From assembly GCA_937877165.1 (NCBI GenBank), contig CALEFO010000184.1, forward strand, positions 1-15,978: a stretch of 15,978 nt of DNA, in the 5' to 3' direction. The notes below the pieces were generated by a model. That model worked only from the letters and a program-made list of their open reading frames with translations. It did not search any database and was not told the DNA's origin. Positions within the stretch are counted from its first letter, which is position 1; the number at the start of each line of letters is the position of its first letter. This DNA is from an uncultured Lachnospiraceae bacterium (GTDB taxonomy: Bacteria > Bacillota > Clostridia > Lachnospirales > Lachnospiraceae). Below are positions 1 through 6,890 of this stretch, in pieces. The translations under genes were made by a program, and so were the position numbers.

Positions 1-1
1 G

Positions 2-223
2 TGGAGAAAAGAAGCATACCGGCTTGTTCGTGAATATGGCAGGGAACTGTTGAACCAGGCTGGTCCGCAGGCAATGATCGGACATTCTTTTAAAGATGAG
101 AAGGATAAGAATAAGGATATCTATTGGACTTCCTTTGATGCGTGGAATATTTTTAATGCACAGCTTTTGAAGTGTTACGAGTTAAAAGGCAGGATCGGAA
201 CAGAGAAAGGAGGAATCGCATGA
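2..223 (+). CDS. cas8e: Cas8e/Cse1 (CasA), C-terminal end only
   Basis: This is the last 73 codons of an open frame that enters from the left edge and stops at 221-223. Cse1 is the large Cascade subunit that reads the PAM and recruits Cas3. The visible part would be the end of its C-terminal four-helix bundle. The stretch NQAGPQA followed by an aromatic-rich segment with FDAWNIFNAQ resembles the usual Cse1 ending, where a (D/N)xAGPxA motif is followed by a final helix. Identification rests mainly on position: the next gene is cse2, and the two overlap by the four bases ATGA, as is common in type I-E operons. The N-terminal PAM-sensing part lies outside the window and cannot be judged. The family is fairly certain from context, less so from sequence alone. 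Confidence 0.8.
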   Translation, partial: WRKEAYRLVREYGRELLNQAGPQAMIGHSFKDEKDKNKDIYWTSFDAWNIFNAQLLKCYELKGRIGTEKGGIA

Positions 224-816
224 GTGAACAGTCGCAGCTGACATGGAAGTATGTGAAAAGACGGTTGGAGAGATTTCAAAATGAAACCAATGAAGCAGCT
301 GTCCGAAGGGACCTTGCCATTTTGAGAAGAGGAGCGGGAAAGGCTCCGGGGGAAAGCCCGGAAATTTTCAGCATCTTGTTTGATGAGTTCCCGGAAGAAC
401 TTCTGAGCAAAAATGGAAAACCGACGCAGGGAGAATGGGCTGCGGCATCGGCGCTGTGCTTGTTTGCCCTGCATCAGCAGGGAATGGATTTGCATGAAAA
501 GCCGATGAATCAGGAAAAATGTTCCCTTGGCGGCGCGGTGCGGAAGCTCGCAACAGATGATGATAAACTGGAAAGTGTCCGCAGACGGTTTAATCAATTG
601 CTCAGTGCACCGGATATCCGATCCTGTACGTATTACCTGCGGACACTCATTCAGATGCTGAACTCTAAAGAAATTCCAGTGGATTACCCGGCCTTGGCGG
701 AAAAACTATTTTGGTTTCAGTACTCGGAAGGAAGGGAACAGGTGAAGTTTCAGTGGGGAGAAGAATTTTATCGTACGCAGAATTCAGAACTCCAGAATGA
801 GGAGAAGGACGTTTGA
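220..816 (+). CDS. cse2: Cascade small subunit Cse2 (CasB)
   Basis: A 198-residue protein, within the usual size for Cse2, which is present as two copies in type I-E Cascade and steadies the crRNA and the displaced strand. The family signatures occur in order: AILRRGAG near residue 34, an ALCLFALHQQG helix, a KCSLGGAVRKLA segment, RRRFNQLL, then YYLRTLIQML and a C-terminal VKFQWGEEFYR. All are basic or helical stretches expected of this all-alpha protein. The start at 220 is chosen because AAAGGAGG at 206-213 sits six bases upstream and the ATG overlaps the stop of cas8e. A longer in-frame start at 172 would extend into cas8e and lacks a binding site. Translation is probably coupled to cas8e. 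Confidence 0.95.
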   Translation: MSEQSQLTWKYVKRRLERFQNETNEAAVRRDLAILRRGAGKAPGESPEIFSILFDEFPEELLSKNGKPTQGEWAAASALCLFALHQQGMDLHEKPMNQEKCSLGGAVRKLATDDDKLESVRRRFNQLLSAPDIRSCTYYLRTLIQMLNSKEIPVDYPALAEKLFWFQYSEGREQVKFQWGEEFYRTQNSELQNEEKDV

Positions 817-949
817 AGAAAATGCCTGACGGTGTTTTTTAAATGCATGTGCACCAGCCAGTGCATATACATGATTAAATTTGGAGAATTCATCTTTATG
901 AATTCTTCCTGCGGGCCGCAGAAAGTGCGGCAGAAAGTAGAGAAACAGA
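817..949 (+). promoter_or_regulatory. Structured gap between cse2 and cas7e
   Basis: This 133-nt space is the only sizeable gap inside the Cascade genes and holds three consecutive inverted repeats. The first is TGCAC/GTGCA at 850-865, extendable to 847-868. The second is GAATTCAT/ATGAATTC at 886-905 with a CTTT loop, extendable with a G-U pair to 883-908. The third is GCCGCA/TGCGGC at 915-931 with a GAAAG loop. None is followed by a clear U-run, so they do not look like a classical terminator, and I see no convincing promoter. A role in mRNA processing or stability that raises cas7e expression is an inference. Confidence 0.5.
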
Positions 950-2053
950 ATGAATAACAGAATGTATGTAGATTTTCATGTACTACAGACGGTTCCGCCC
1001 AGCTGTGTGAACCGCGATGACATCGGTCAGCCGAAGACAGCTGTTTATGGAGGAACTCTTCGTGCCAGAGTTTCCAGTCAGGCATGGAAGCATGCGATGC
1101 GGAGAAAATTCCTGGAGCTTTACCCAGAGGAACAGGTGGGCAAGAGAACCAAAAAAGTGGTGGATTTGATTGCAGGATATATTCTTGAAGATCAGCCGGA
1201 AGCGAAAGCTGCTGAAATGGCCCAGAAGGTTCTGGAAGCTGCCAAACTGAAAGTGAAAACAGATGCGAAAAAAGAGGGAAAAAATCCGGAGACGGACGCG
1301 CTGTTCTTTATCAGCTGCGCACAGGCCAAAGCGCTGGCGAAGATTGCCGTAGCTCATCCGGATATGAAGTATGATTCGGATGAATGCAAGAAAGCTTTGC
1401 GGGAGAATCCGTCGGTGGACATTGCTCTGTTCGGCAGAATGGCGGCAAGCAATCCGGAACTGAATACGGATGCATCCGCCCAGGTTGCTCACGCGATTTC
1501 TACGCATGAAGTTAATAATGAGTATGACTATTTCACGGCAGTGGATGACTGCGCAGAGGAGGACAATACCGGTGCCGGGCATCTTGGGACTGTGGAATAC
1601 AACTCCTCCACCCTGTATCGATATGCAACAGTCAATGTTGCGGCCTTAGCCAAAGAACTGCACGGGGACACCGCTGCGGCAGTGCGTGCGTTTGCAGAGG
1701 CCTTTGTACGCAGCATGCCGACCGGGAAACAGAATTCTTTTGCCAATGCGACGCTTCCGGATATGGTATATGTCACCATCCGGAGCGACCAGCCGGTGAA
1801 TCTGTGCGGAGCCTTTGAAGCGGCGGTAAAACCGGATGGAAACGGAAACATGGGGCCGTCGGTTAAGGCATTGAAGATGTATGCGGAAGAACTCTATCAG
1901 GACTATGATTCGCCCGAAACTGCAATGGCCGTCGGAAAAGGAATGGATGACCTGGCGAACAGAATGTCATTCCACGAGCTGCTGGATCAGCTGGAAGGAA
2001 AGATTTCAGAATATCTGAAGGAGCAGGAGGCTTCTGTAAAGGAGGCATTGTGA
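950..2053 (+). CDS. cas7e: Cascade backbone subunit Cas7e (Cse4/CasC)
   Basis: A 367-residue RAMP-fold protein of normal Cas7e length. Six copies form the helical backbone of Cascade and grip the crRNA spacer. The N-terminus carries the family hallmark: YVDFHVLQTVPPSCVNRDD, then GGTLRARVSSQAWKHAMRR, the conserved backbone segment of Cse4. Other typical stretches are HEVNNEYDYFTAVDD, GHLGTVEYNSSTLYRYATV and MPTGKQNSFANATLP. The start at 950 fits the family N-terminus, but its binding site is poor, with only an AGTAGAG-like stretch nearby. An ATG at 962 is possible. The gene overlaps cas5e by GTGA at 2050-2053. The structured gap just upstream may boost this subunit, which is needed in sixfold excess. 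Confidence 0.96.
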   Translation: MNNRMYVDFHVLQTVPPSCVNRDDIGQPKTAVYGGTLRARVSSQAWKHAMRRKFLELYPEEQVGKRTKKVVDLIAGYILEDQPEAKAAEMAQKVLEAAKLKVKTDAKKEGKNPETDALFFISCAQAKALAKIAVAHPDMKYDSDECKKALRENPSVDIALFGRMAASNPELNTDASAQVAHAISTHEVNNEYDYFTAVDDCAEEDNTGAGHLGTVEYNSSTLYRYATVNVAALAKELHGDTAAAVRAFAEAFVRSMPTGKQNSFANATLPDMVYVTIRSDQPVNLCGAFEAAVKPDGNGNMGPSVKALKMYAEELYQDYDSPETAMAVGKGMDDLANRMSFHELLDQLEGKISEYLKEQEASVKEAL

Positions 2054-2742
2054 GTACGCTGCTTCTCCGGCTTGCCGGGCCTCTGCAGTCCTGGGGAACG
2101 GACTCGAAATTCGATGTGAGACGTACAGGACGAGAGCCCAGCAAGAGCGGAGTAATCGGTATGATCGCCGCTGCACGCGGAATTTCCAGAGAGGACGATG
2201 AAGGGCTTCGCGAACTGGCTGGGCTTCGTTTCGGTGTCCGGGCGGACCGGGAGGGAAAGCTTCTTCGGGACTACCAGACGGTAAAGGCAAAGCAGAATAA
2301 AATTTACGGTCCTGCAAAAGACATGGCGTATGTCACCAGCCGTTACTACCTCTCTGATGCAGCATTTGTTGTCGGACTGGAGGGAGAGCGGGGGCTTCTG
2401 GAAGAAATTCAGGAGGCTCTGAGACATCCGTATTATCCGCTGTATCTGGGGCGAAGATCTTGTCCTCCGACCGGAAAAATGGTGATCGGGATCGAGAACC
2501 TGTGCCTGGAAGATGCGCTGCGGGGAGCACCTTTTTTGCCCTCTGTCACGAAAGAAAAGGCAACGGTCCGGATGGTAACGGAGATCTGCAAAGACTCTGA
2601 AGCGGGGAGGCTGGTGCATGATCAACCGGTCTCGTTTTCCCAGAGATCCAGAGAATTTGCGTTTCGAAGGGTGAAGGAAACAACCTTTATGAGGGATGAG
2701 GCGGATCCGGAAGAGCATGATCCCATGAAAGAATTGGAGTGA
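2050..2742 (+). CDS. cas5e: Cascade subunit Cas5e (CasD)
   Basis: A 230-residue Cas5e, which caps the 5' handle end of the crRNA in Cascade. The N-terminus shows the family pattern LLLRLAGPLQSWG followed by RRTGREPSKSGVIGMIAAA, the conserved loop that follows the first RAMP strand. RDYQTVKA, YYLSDAAFVVGLEG, PLYLGRRSCPP and a C-terminal HDQPVSFSQRSREF segment also match. It starts with GTG at 2050, overlapping the cas7e stop, with AAAGGAGG at 2038-2045 placed five bases upstream, so translation should be coupled. It ends four bases into the cas6e region. Cas5e is thought to be non-catalytic in systems that have a separate Cas6e, as here. Confidence 0.95.
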   Translation: MSTLLLRLAGPLQSWGTDSKFDVRRTGREPSKSGVIGMIAAARGISREDDEGLRELAGLRFGVRADREGKLLRDYQTVKAKQNKIYGPAKDMAYVTSRYYLSDAAFVVGLEGERGLLEEIQEALRHPYYPLYLGRRSCPPTGKMVIGIENLCLEDALRGAPFLPSVTKEKATVRMVTEICKDSEAGRLVHDQPVSFSQRSREFAFRRVKETTFMRDEADPEEHDPMKELE

Positions 2743-2744
2743 GT

Positions 2745-3377
2745 ATGTACCTGTCAAGAATTCCATTAGATCTTACCAAGAGGAAAACATTGTATGCACT
2801 GTCGTCTCCCAGCATTTTTCATGGGGCCATTGAGTCCTCTTTCGCAGGAGAACGGAAAAGAAATCTGTGGCGGGTGGACGATCTGGCACAGAAAAAATAT
2901 CTGCTTCTTCTGAGTGAGGAAAGACCGGACATTAGCAGTCTGGAGGAGCAGTTTTCTCCCGAAGAAGCGAATGGTGTGACGAAGGATTATTCGCCTTTTT
3001 TAAGCCGCATTGAGAGGAACTCCATGTGGAGATTCCGGCTGTGCGCGAATCCGATCCACAGTGTCATGCAGGACGGGAAGCGAGGGAAGAAACTGGCCTA
3101 TACGGTTGAAACCGAACAGCTTTCCTGGCTACAGCGGCAGGCAAAGAAAAACGGCTTTCTTGTGTCGGAGGACTCTGTCCGCGTTACCAGGAAACAGTGG
3201 TATCAGTTCAATAAGGGAAACGAGAAACGACGTGTCCGTATGCTGCTCGTGACTTATGATGGCGTTCTGAAGGTTACGGACCGGGAACTTTTTGTTCAGG
3301 CACTGACATCCGGAATTGGAAGAGAGAAGGCATATGGCGCGGGACTTCTGACGCTGATGCATGTGGAGAATCAATGA
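2745..3377 (+). CDS. cas6e: pre-crRNA endoribonuclease Cas6e (CasE)
   Basis: A 210-residue double-RAMP protein that should cut the CRISPR transcript at the 3' base of each repeat hairpin and stay bound to the crRNA 3' handle. It begins MYLSRIPLD, close to the MYLS opening of E. coli CasE. His26, in SSPSIFHGAI, falls at the position of the E. coli catalytic His26. FRLCANPIHSV and AEQLSWLQRQ-like segments match the middle of the family, and the C-terminal glycine-rich loop reads GIGREKAYGAGLLTL. ATG at 2745 is preferred over GTG at 2739, because GGAG at 2736-2739 is well placed only for the ATG and the family starts there. The repeats in both arrays form the six-pair GC hairpin that such an enzyme would need. 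Confidence 0.94.
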   Translation: MYLSRIPLDLTKRKTLYALSSPSIFHGAIESSFAGERKRNLWRVDDLAQKKYLLLLSEERPDISSLEEQFSPEEANGVTKDYSPFLSRIERNSMWRFRLCANPIHSVMQDGKRGKKLAYTVETEQLSWLQRQAKKNGFLVSEDSVRVTRKQWYQFNKGNEKRRVRMLLVTYDGVLKVTDRELFVQALTSGIGREKAYGAGLLTLMHVENQ

Positions 3378-3378
3378 T

Positions 3379-4338
3379 ATGACAGAAATTCCGGGAATGA
3401 TTCGTCCGGAGCTGCAGGCGCTCCCGCAGATCGCAGACAGAATGACCTTCCTGTATCTGGAACGATGTGTTTTAAACCGTCAGGACGGAGCAATCACGGT
3501 AACCGATGAGAAGGGCTGCGTTCACATTCCGGCGGCTGCAGTCAGTGTACTTTTGCTGGGCCCGGGCACGAAAGTAACGCATCGTGCGATGGAACTGATC
3601 GGTGACGCGGGAGTGAGTGTGCTGTGGGTTGGAGAGAAGGGCGTCCGTTATTATGCGGGAGGGCGTCCGATGACGCACAGTTCTTCCATGCTGATCCGGC
3701 AGGCGGAGATGGTGAGCAATACGCGACTGCACCTGGATGTGGTGCGGAAGATGTATTGTATGCGTTTTCCGAATGAGGATGTTTCCAAGCTGACGCTGCA
3801 GCAGCTGCGCGGCCGGGAAGGGGCAAGAATCCGGGCAGTCTACCGTGAAATGTCCCATAAATGGAACGTGGAATGGAAGGGACGCGAGTACGATCCGGAC
3901 AATTTTCAGGATGGAAGTCCGGTCAATCAGGCCCTGTCGGCGGGGCATGCCTGCCTGTATGGACTGGCGCACGCCGTAATTGAAGCGCTGGGCTGTTCTC
4001 CGGGACTAGGCTTTGTCCATGTCGGCCACGAGAATTCCTTTGTCTATGACATCGCGGATCTGTATAAGGCGGAGGTGACCATACCGCTCGCGTTCGAGAT
4101 TGCCTCTCAGGAGGAAAAAGAAGATATCTCTTCCGTGATGAGAAGGCGAACGCGGGACGCCATGGGAGAGCACCATATCCTGGAGCGGATGGTGCATGAC
4201 ATCCGGGAACTGCTGGCGAAGGAGGGAGAAGAGACACCGGAGGATGCGGTATATCTTTGGGATAACCGGGAAGGAACAGTGGAAAACGGAAGGTCCTATG
4301 GAACGGATATGGATGAAGATCTTTCTTTTGAAAAGTAG
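3379..4338 (+). CDS. cas1: CRISPR integrase Cas1 (type I-E)
   Basis: A 319-residue Cas1, the metal-dependent integrase that with Cas2 inserts new spacers next to the leader. Putative catalytic residues, in the numbering from 3379, are Glu147 (in GREGARIR), His214 (in GFVHVGH), Asp224 and Asp227 (in SFVYDIADLYK). The spacings of 67, 10 and 3 residues equal those of E. coli Cas1 E141, H208, D218 and D221, so the active site looks intact. The start at 3379 is chosen because GGAG at 3365-3368 lies upstream and cas6e ends at 3377. An ATG at 3361 would overlap cas6e by 17 bases without a better site, and an ATG at 3397 is also possible. Its TAG stop is in frame with cas2. Confidence 0.96.
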   Translation: MTEIPGMIRPELQALPQIADRMTFLYLERCVLNRQDGAITVTDEKGCVHIPAAAVSVLLLGPGTKVTHRAMELIGDAGVSVLWVGEKGVRYYAGGRPMTHSSSMLIRQAEMVSNTRLHLDVVRKMYCMRFPNEDVSKLTLQQLRGREGARIRAVYREMSHKWNVEWKGREYDPDNFQDGSPVNQALSAGHACLYGLAHAVIEALGCSPGLGFVHVGHENSFVYDIADLYKAEVTIPLAFEIASQEEKEDISSVMRRRTRDAMGEHHILERMVHDIRELLAKEGEETPEDAVYLWDNREGTVENGRSYGTDMDEDLSFEK

Positions 4339-4404
4339 TGTTTTCCTGCTGCGTTTCATGATGCAATATCCGCTGCACGGTATCTGCGTGAAAAGAGTGT
4401 CGGG

Positions 4405-5277
4405 ATGGTGATCGTTACGCTTACGGATTGTCCGCCGAAATTGCGGGGAGATCTGACCAAATGGCTGATGGAAATCAATACGGGAGTTTATATCGGAAAG
4501 ATTAGTGCGCGTGTGCGGGATGAGTTATGGAAGCGGATTTGTGACAATGTCGGCAGCGGAAGAGCGACGATGGTTTTTTCTGCGAAAAATGAGCAGGGAT
4601 TCAGCTTTTACGTTCACAATACTTCGTGGGAGCCGGTTGACTTTGAAGGAATCCGCCTGATGCGAAGGCCTGCCTCTGTTACAATGGATACAGGAATTGA
4701 ATCGGCGGAAAAGAAACTGCACAGCCGCGCGCTCGCAAGGAAAGCGGCAGCGGCGCAGAGCAGGAAGAGAGCGCAGGAAGGTTATTGTGTCATTGATGTT
4801 GAAACAACTGGTCTGGAATATCAGAGGGATGACATAATCGAAATCGCGGCAATCCGCATTGTCAATCATCAGTTGTCGGATCAGATATCCATGCTGATTC
4901 GGGTTGACCGGGAGATTCCGCCGGAAATTTCCCACATGACCGGAATTACGGATAAAATGGTCCGGCAGGAAGGAGTTTCTCTTTGGGAGGCAATGGAGAA
5001 GTTTCGTGATTTTATCGGATCTTCTCCAATCGTAAGCCATAATATTTCTTTTGACCGGGCTTTCATCAGCGAGGCCTCCATGCGGCTCGGGGAGCCGCCG
5101 TTGAGAAATATATGCAAGGATACGCTGGCGTTGGCAAAAAGACGGATCGATGATATTCGGGATTATAAACTGGAGACCATAGCGGAGTATTATCATATTG
5201 AAGTGACCCAAAAGCATCGGGCACTGGCTGACTGCATCACCACATTTCAGATTTATGAGAAACTGAATGAAATTTGA
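4405..5277 (+). CDS. cas2: Cas2e fused to a DnaQ-like DEDDh exonuclease
   Basis: A 290-residue fusion. Residues 1 to about 95 are Cas2e, with VTLTDCPPKLRGDLTKWL, a GVYIGKISARVRDELW helix and GIRLM at the end, as in E. coli Cas2. Residues about 125-290 form a DEDDh 3'-5' exonuclease. Exo I is DVETTG (Asp131, Glu133), Exo II is SHNISFDRAF (Asp217) and Exo III is HRALAD (His271, Asp276), so all five catalytic residues are present. An Ala/Arg/Lys-rich linker joins the parts. Similar fusions are known in type I-E systems such as that of Streptococcus thermophilus, where the DnaQ domain helps trim prespacers and promotes integration. The ribosome binding site is weak; a GTG start at 4408 is the alternative. 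A truncated copy of the exonuclease half recurs at 6891-7418. Confidence 0.95.
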   Translation: MVIVTLTDCPPKLRGDLTKWLMEINTGVYIGKISARVRDELWKRICDNVGSGRATMVFSAKNEQGFSFYVHNTSWEPVDFEGIRLMRRPASVTMDTGIESAEKKLHSRALARKAAAAQSRKRAQEGYCVIDVETTGLEYQRDDIIEIAAIRIVNHQLSDQISMLIRVDREIPPEISHMTGITDKMVRQEGVSLWEAMEKFRDFIGSSPIVSHNISFDRAFISEASMRLGEPPLRNICKDTLALAKRRIDDIRDYKLETIAEYYHIEVTQKHRALADCITTFQIYEKLNEI

Positions 5278-5319
5278 AAAGCAGGATCGCAAAGAGGGCG
5301 GTTTTCTGGGATTTTTTTA
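5278..5319 (+). promoter_or_regulatory. Leader of CRISPR array 1
   Basis: These 42 bases separate the cas2 stop from the first repeat and end in a GGGATTTTTTTA stretch that abuts the repeat. Leader polarity is supported by the perfect repeats at this end and the degenerate repeat at the far end. The same leader, with four substitutions, stands before the mini-array at 7461. The last 26 bases are identical in both copies, which suggests they matter for integration or transcription. No convincing -35/-10 pair is visible here, so the promoter may lie inside the end of cas2. Confidence 0.75.
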
Positions 5320-6079
5320 GTGTTCCCCGCGTATGCGGGGATGATCCCGCTCATCTCAGACTGTCGATCCCGATATTATGGTGTTCCCCGCGTATGCGGG
5401 GATGATCCCAAGAGCTTACCGCAGACATCATTACACCAGAGGTGTTCCCCGCGTATGCGGGGATGATCCTAACGCCGAAACGGAGCCGATGCGCTCCGTC
5501 CGGTGTTCCCCGCGTATGCGGGGATGATCCTAGTGATGATTTCAAAAGGGTTGTCGCTGATGAGTGTTCCCCGCGTATGCGGGGATGATCCTATGCACAA
5601 AAAAAAGACCCTTAAAGGGTCTTTGTGTTCCCCGCGTATGCGGGGATGATCCCGTAGGAAACACCTTTACCAATAAGGAAGGCCAGTGTTCCCCGCGTAT
5701 GCGGGGATGATCCCGAGGCAGGCATCAAGTTTAATGCAAGGAAATGGTGTTCCCCGCGTATGCGGGGATGATCCTTATACTCGGAGCGTGGGAGCATCGC
5801 CGAGGGGGTGTTCCCCGCGTATGCGGGGATGATCCCCACACGAGGGCCGCAAAGTAGTCATACTGACTGTGTTCCCCGCGTATGCGGGGATGATCCCGGA
5901 GCGCGCATACTATGCGTTGCGTTCCGGTAGTGTTCCCCGCGTATGCGGGGATGATCCTATGCGCCACAGATCCACGTTGTAGTCCACGAGGTGTTCCCCG
6001 CGTATGCGGGGATGATCCTTAAAAAGCCACGCATCCAGATATCCGCCTATAGTGTTCCCCGCGGATGCGGGGATGTATA
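5320..6079 (+). CRISPR. CRISPR array 1, 13 repeats and 12 spacers
   Basis: Twelve identical 28-nt repeats start at 5320 and then every 61 bases to 5991. A degenerate thirteenth repeat starts at 6052, with one loop change and a lost 3' end. Each repeat opens GTGTTCCCCGC, has a GTAT loop and closes GCGGGGATGATCC, giving a six-pair GC hairpin typical of type I-E. Spacers are 33 nt, or 32 if the variable first base is assigned to the repeat. All twelve spacers begin with C or T. Spacer 5 (5592-5624) contains a strong self-complementary terminator-like hairpin. Weaker inverted repeats occur in spacers 3, 8 and 10. I recognise no spacer source and see no match to the rest of the window. Confidence 0.98.
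5598..5627. terminator. Terminator-like hairpin inside spacer 5
   Basis: Spacer 5 contains AAAGACCC and GGGTCTTT arms separated by TTAAA, preceded by a run of A. On the minus strand this reads as a GC stem followed by eight T, a good intrinsic terminator. On the plus strand the U-run is only TTT before the next repeat. It was probably acquired from a phage or plasmid terminator. Whether it stops pre-crRNA transcription is unknown. Confidence 0.5.
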
Positions 6080-6114
6080 ATGGGCCAGTGAAAGAGATGG
6101 GTATTTACTGTATT

Positions 6115-6165
6115 CAAAATATATTTTGTAAGCGAATTGATGTAATGGGAAATTTAGGGCATAAT
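6115..6165 (+). promoter_or_regulatory. Promoter and operator-like palindrome of the toxin-antitoxin operon
   Basis: TTGATG at 6137-6142 and CATAAT at 6160-6165 are separated by exactly 17 bases, which predicts a start near 6172. The 14-base perfect palindrome CAAAATATATTTTG at 6115-6128 lies just upstream of the -35 box and is a candidate operator for the Phd-type antitoxin, which commonly autoregulates. Distance and symmetry support this; binding is inferred. The rest of 6080-6198 is AT-rich and holds nothing else I can name. Confidence 0.6.
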
Positions 6166-6198
6166 AAAATTAGCTAAAACAGGAAGGGGGCAATCGTT

Positions 6199-6441
6199 AT
6201 GATTACTGCAACTGCAACAGCAACCGAGATGCAGAATAATTTCGGAAGGTATCTGAGTCTTGTGATGGCCGGACAGGAAATTATTGTAACAAAGAATGGA
6301 CATGAAGTTGGCAGGTTCATCCCGAAAGACGCTGTTGTATCCTATTTGACGGATTCTCTTACAGGAATTCTGAAAGAGGACTATGACCTGGATGAGGCCA
6401 AGGCAGATAGCATGAGGGTAAAATATGGTTCTGTTGATTGA
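6199..6441 (+). CDS. Phd/YefM-type antitoxin
   Basis: An 80-residue protein with the Phd/YefM pattern: an N-terminal TATATATEMQNNFGRYLSL helix, a QEIIVTKNGHEVGRFIP strand-loop-strand, and an acidic C-terminal tail (KEDYDLDEAKAD) that would wrap around the toxin. Proteins of this family bind their operator as dimers and neutralise the partner toxin. The start has AGGAAGGGGG at 6181-6190 with an eight-base gap. The 3' end overlaps the toxin start by 17 bases, so the two should be translated together. The module stands between two CRISPR arrays, which is unusual and could make loss of the locus costly. The family call is good; the exact cellular role is not known. Confidence 0.88.
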   Translation: MITATATATEMQNNFGRYLSLVMAGQEIIVTKNGHEVGRFIPKDAVVSYLTDSLTGILKEDYDLDEAKADSMRVKYGSVD

Positions 6442-6832
6442 TACCAATATTGTGCTGGATGTGCTGATGAATCGCCCAGAGTTTGTGAAAGCATCCTCGA
6501 TGATTTGGAAACTATGTGAAACTGGGCAGGCCAAGGGATACATTTCTACCTTGACCTATGCGAATATGATGTATGTTATGAGAAAGCAACTGACACCGGA
6601 TCAAATTGAAGATGTATTTCACAAGTTAAATCTGATTTTTGAATTTGCGGATTTCAGTCCGGCAGTTCTGGAAAGAGCTGTGAACATGAAGTGGAAAGAT
6701 TTCGAGGACGCTGTTCAAAGCGCAATAGCAGAATCGGTGCACGCTGATTGTATCATTACAAGAAATCTGAAAGACTTCACTCGGAGTAAGGTTATGGCAT
6801 TTACGCCGACGGAACTTCTGGCAAGAATTTAA
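6425..6832 (+). CDS. PIN-domain toxin (VapC-like ribonuclease)
   Basis: A 135-residue PIN-fold protein, the size of VapC-type toxins, which cleave RNA using clustered acidic residues and a metal ion. The first motif is LLIDTNIVLDVLMNRPEF (Asp6). FEDAVQSAIA carries the central acidic pair, and ADCIITRNLKDF is the C-terminal PIN motif. The second acidic position, usually Glu in VapC, appears to be Asn47 in STLTYANMMYVMRK; this may be normal for the PIN_3-like branch or may lower activity. The gene overlaps the antitoxin by 17 bases and has no strong site of its own, consistent with coupling. The paired organisation makes a type II toxin more likely than a housekeeping nuclease. Confidence 0.87.
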   Translation: MVLLIDTNIVLDVLMNRPEFVKASSMIWKLCETGQAKGYISTLTYANMMYVMRKQLTPDQIEDVFHKLNLIFEFADFSPAVLERAVNMKWKDFEDAVQSAIAESVHADCIITRNLKDFTRSKVMAFTPTELLARI

Positions 6833-6890
6833 GGCTGTATGCCGATAAGGTCAGCAGATCGATGATCGCAATTTAATCATACCTGAGACT

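Noticed and set aside
5470..5929. Short inverted repeats in spacers 3, 8 and 10
   Set aside because: Stems of five or six pairs are expected by chance in a dozen GC-rich spacers. Only spacer 5 stands out.
5351..5967. Minus-strand frames with repeated IIPAYAGNT and SSPHTRGT peptides
   Set aside because: These are translations of the CRISPR repeats in different frames, a well-known annotation artefact.
6076..6081. A perfect TATAAT at the end of the degenerate last repeat of array 1
   Set aside because: There is no -35 box at a suitable distance, and a better spaced promoter for the toxin-antitoxin pair lies at 6137-6165.
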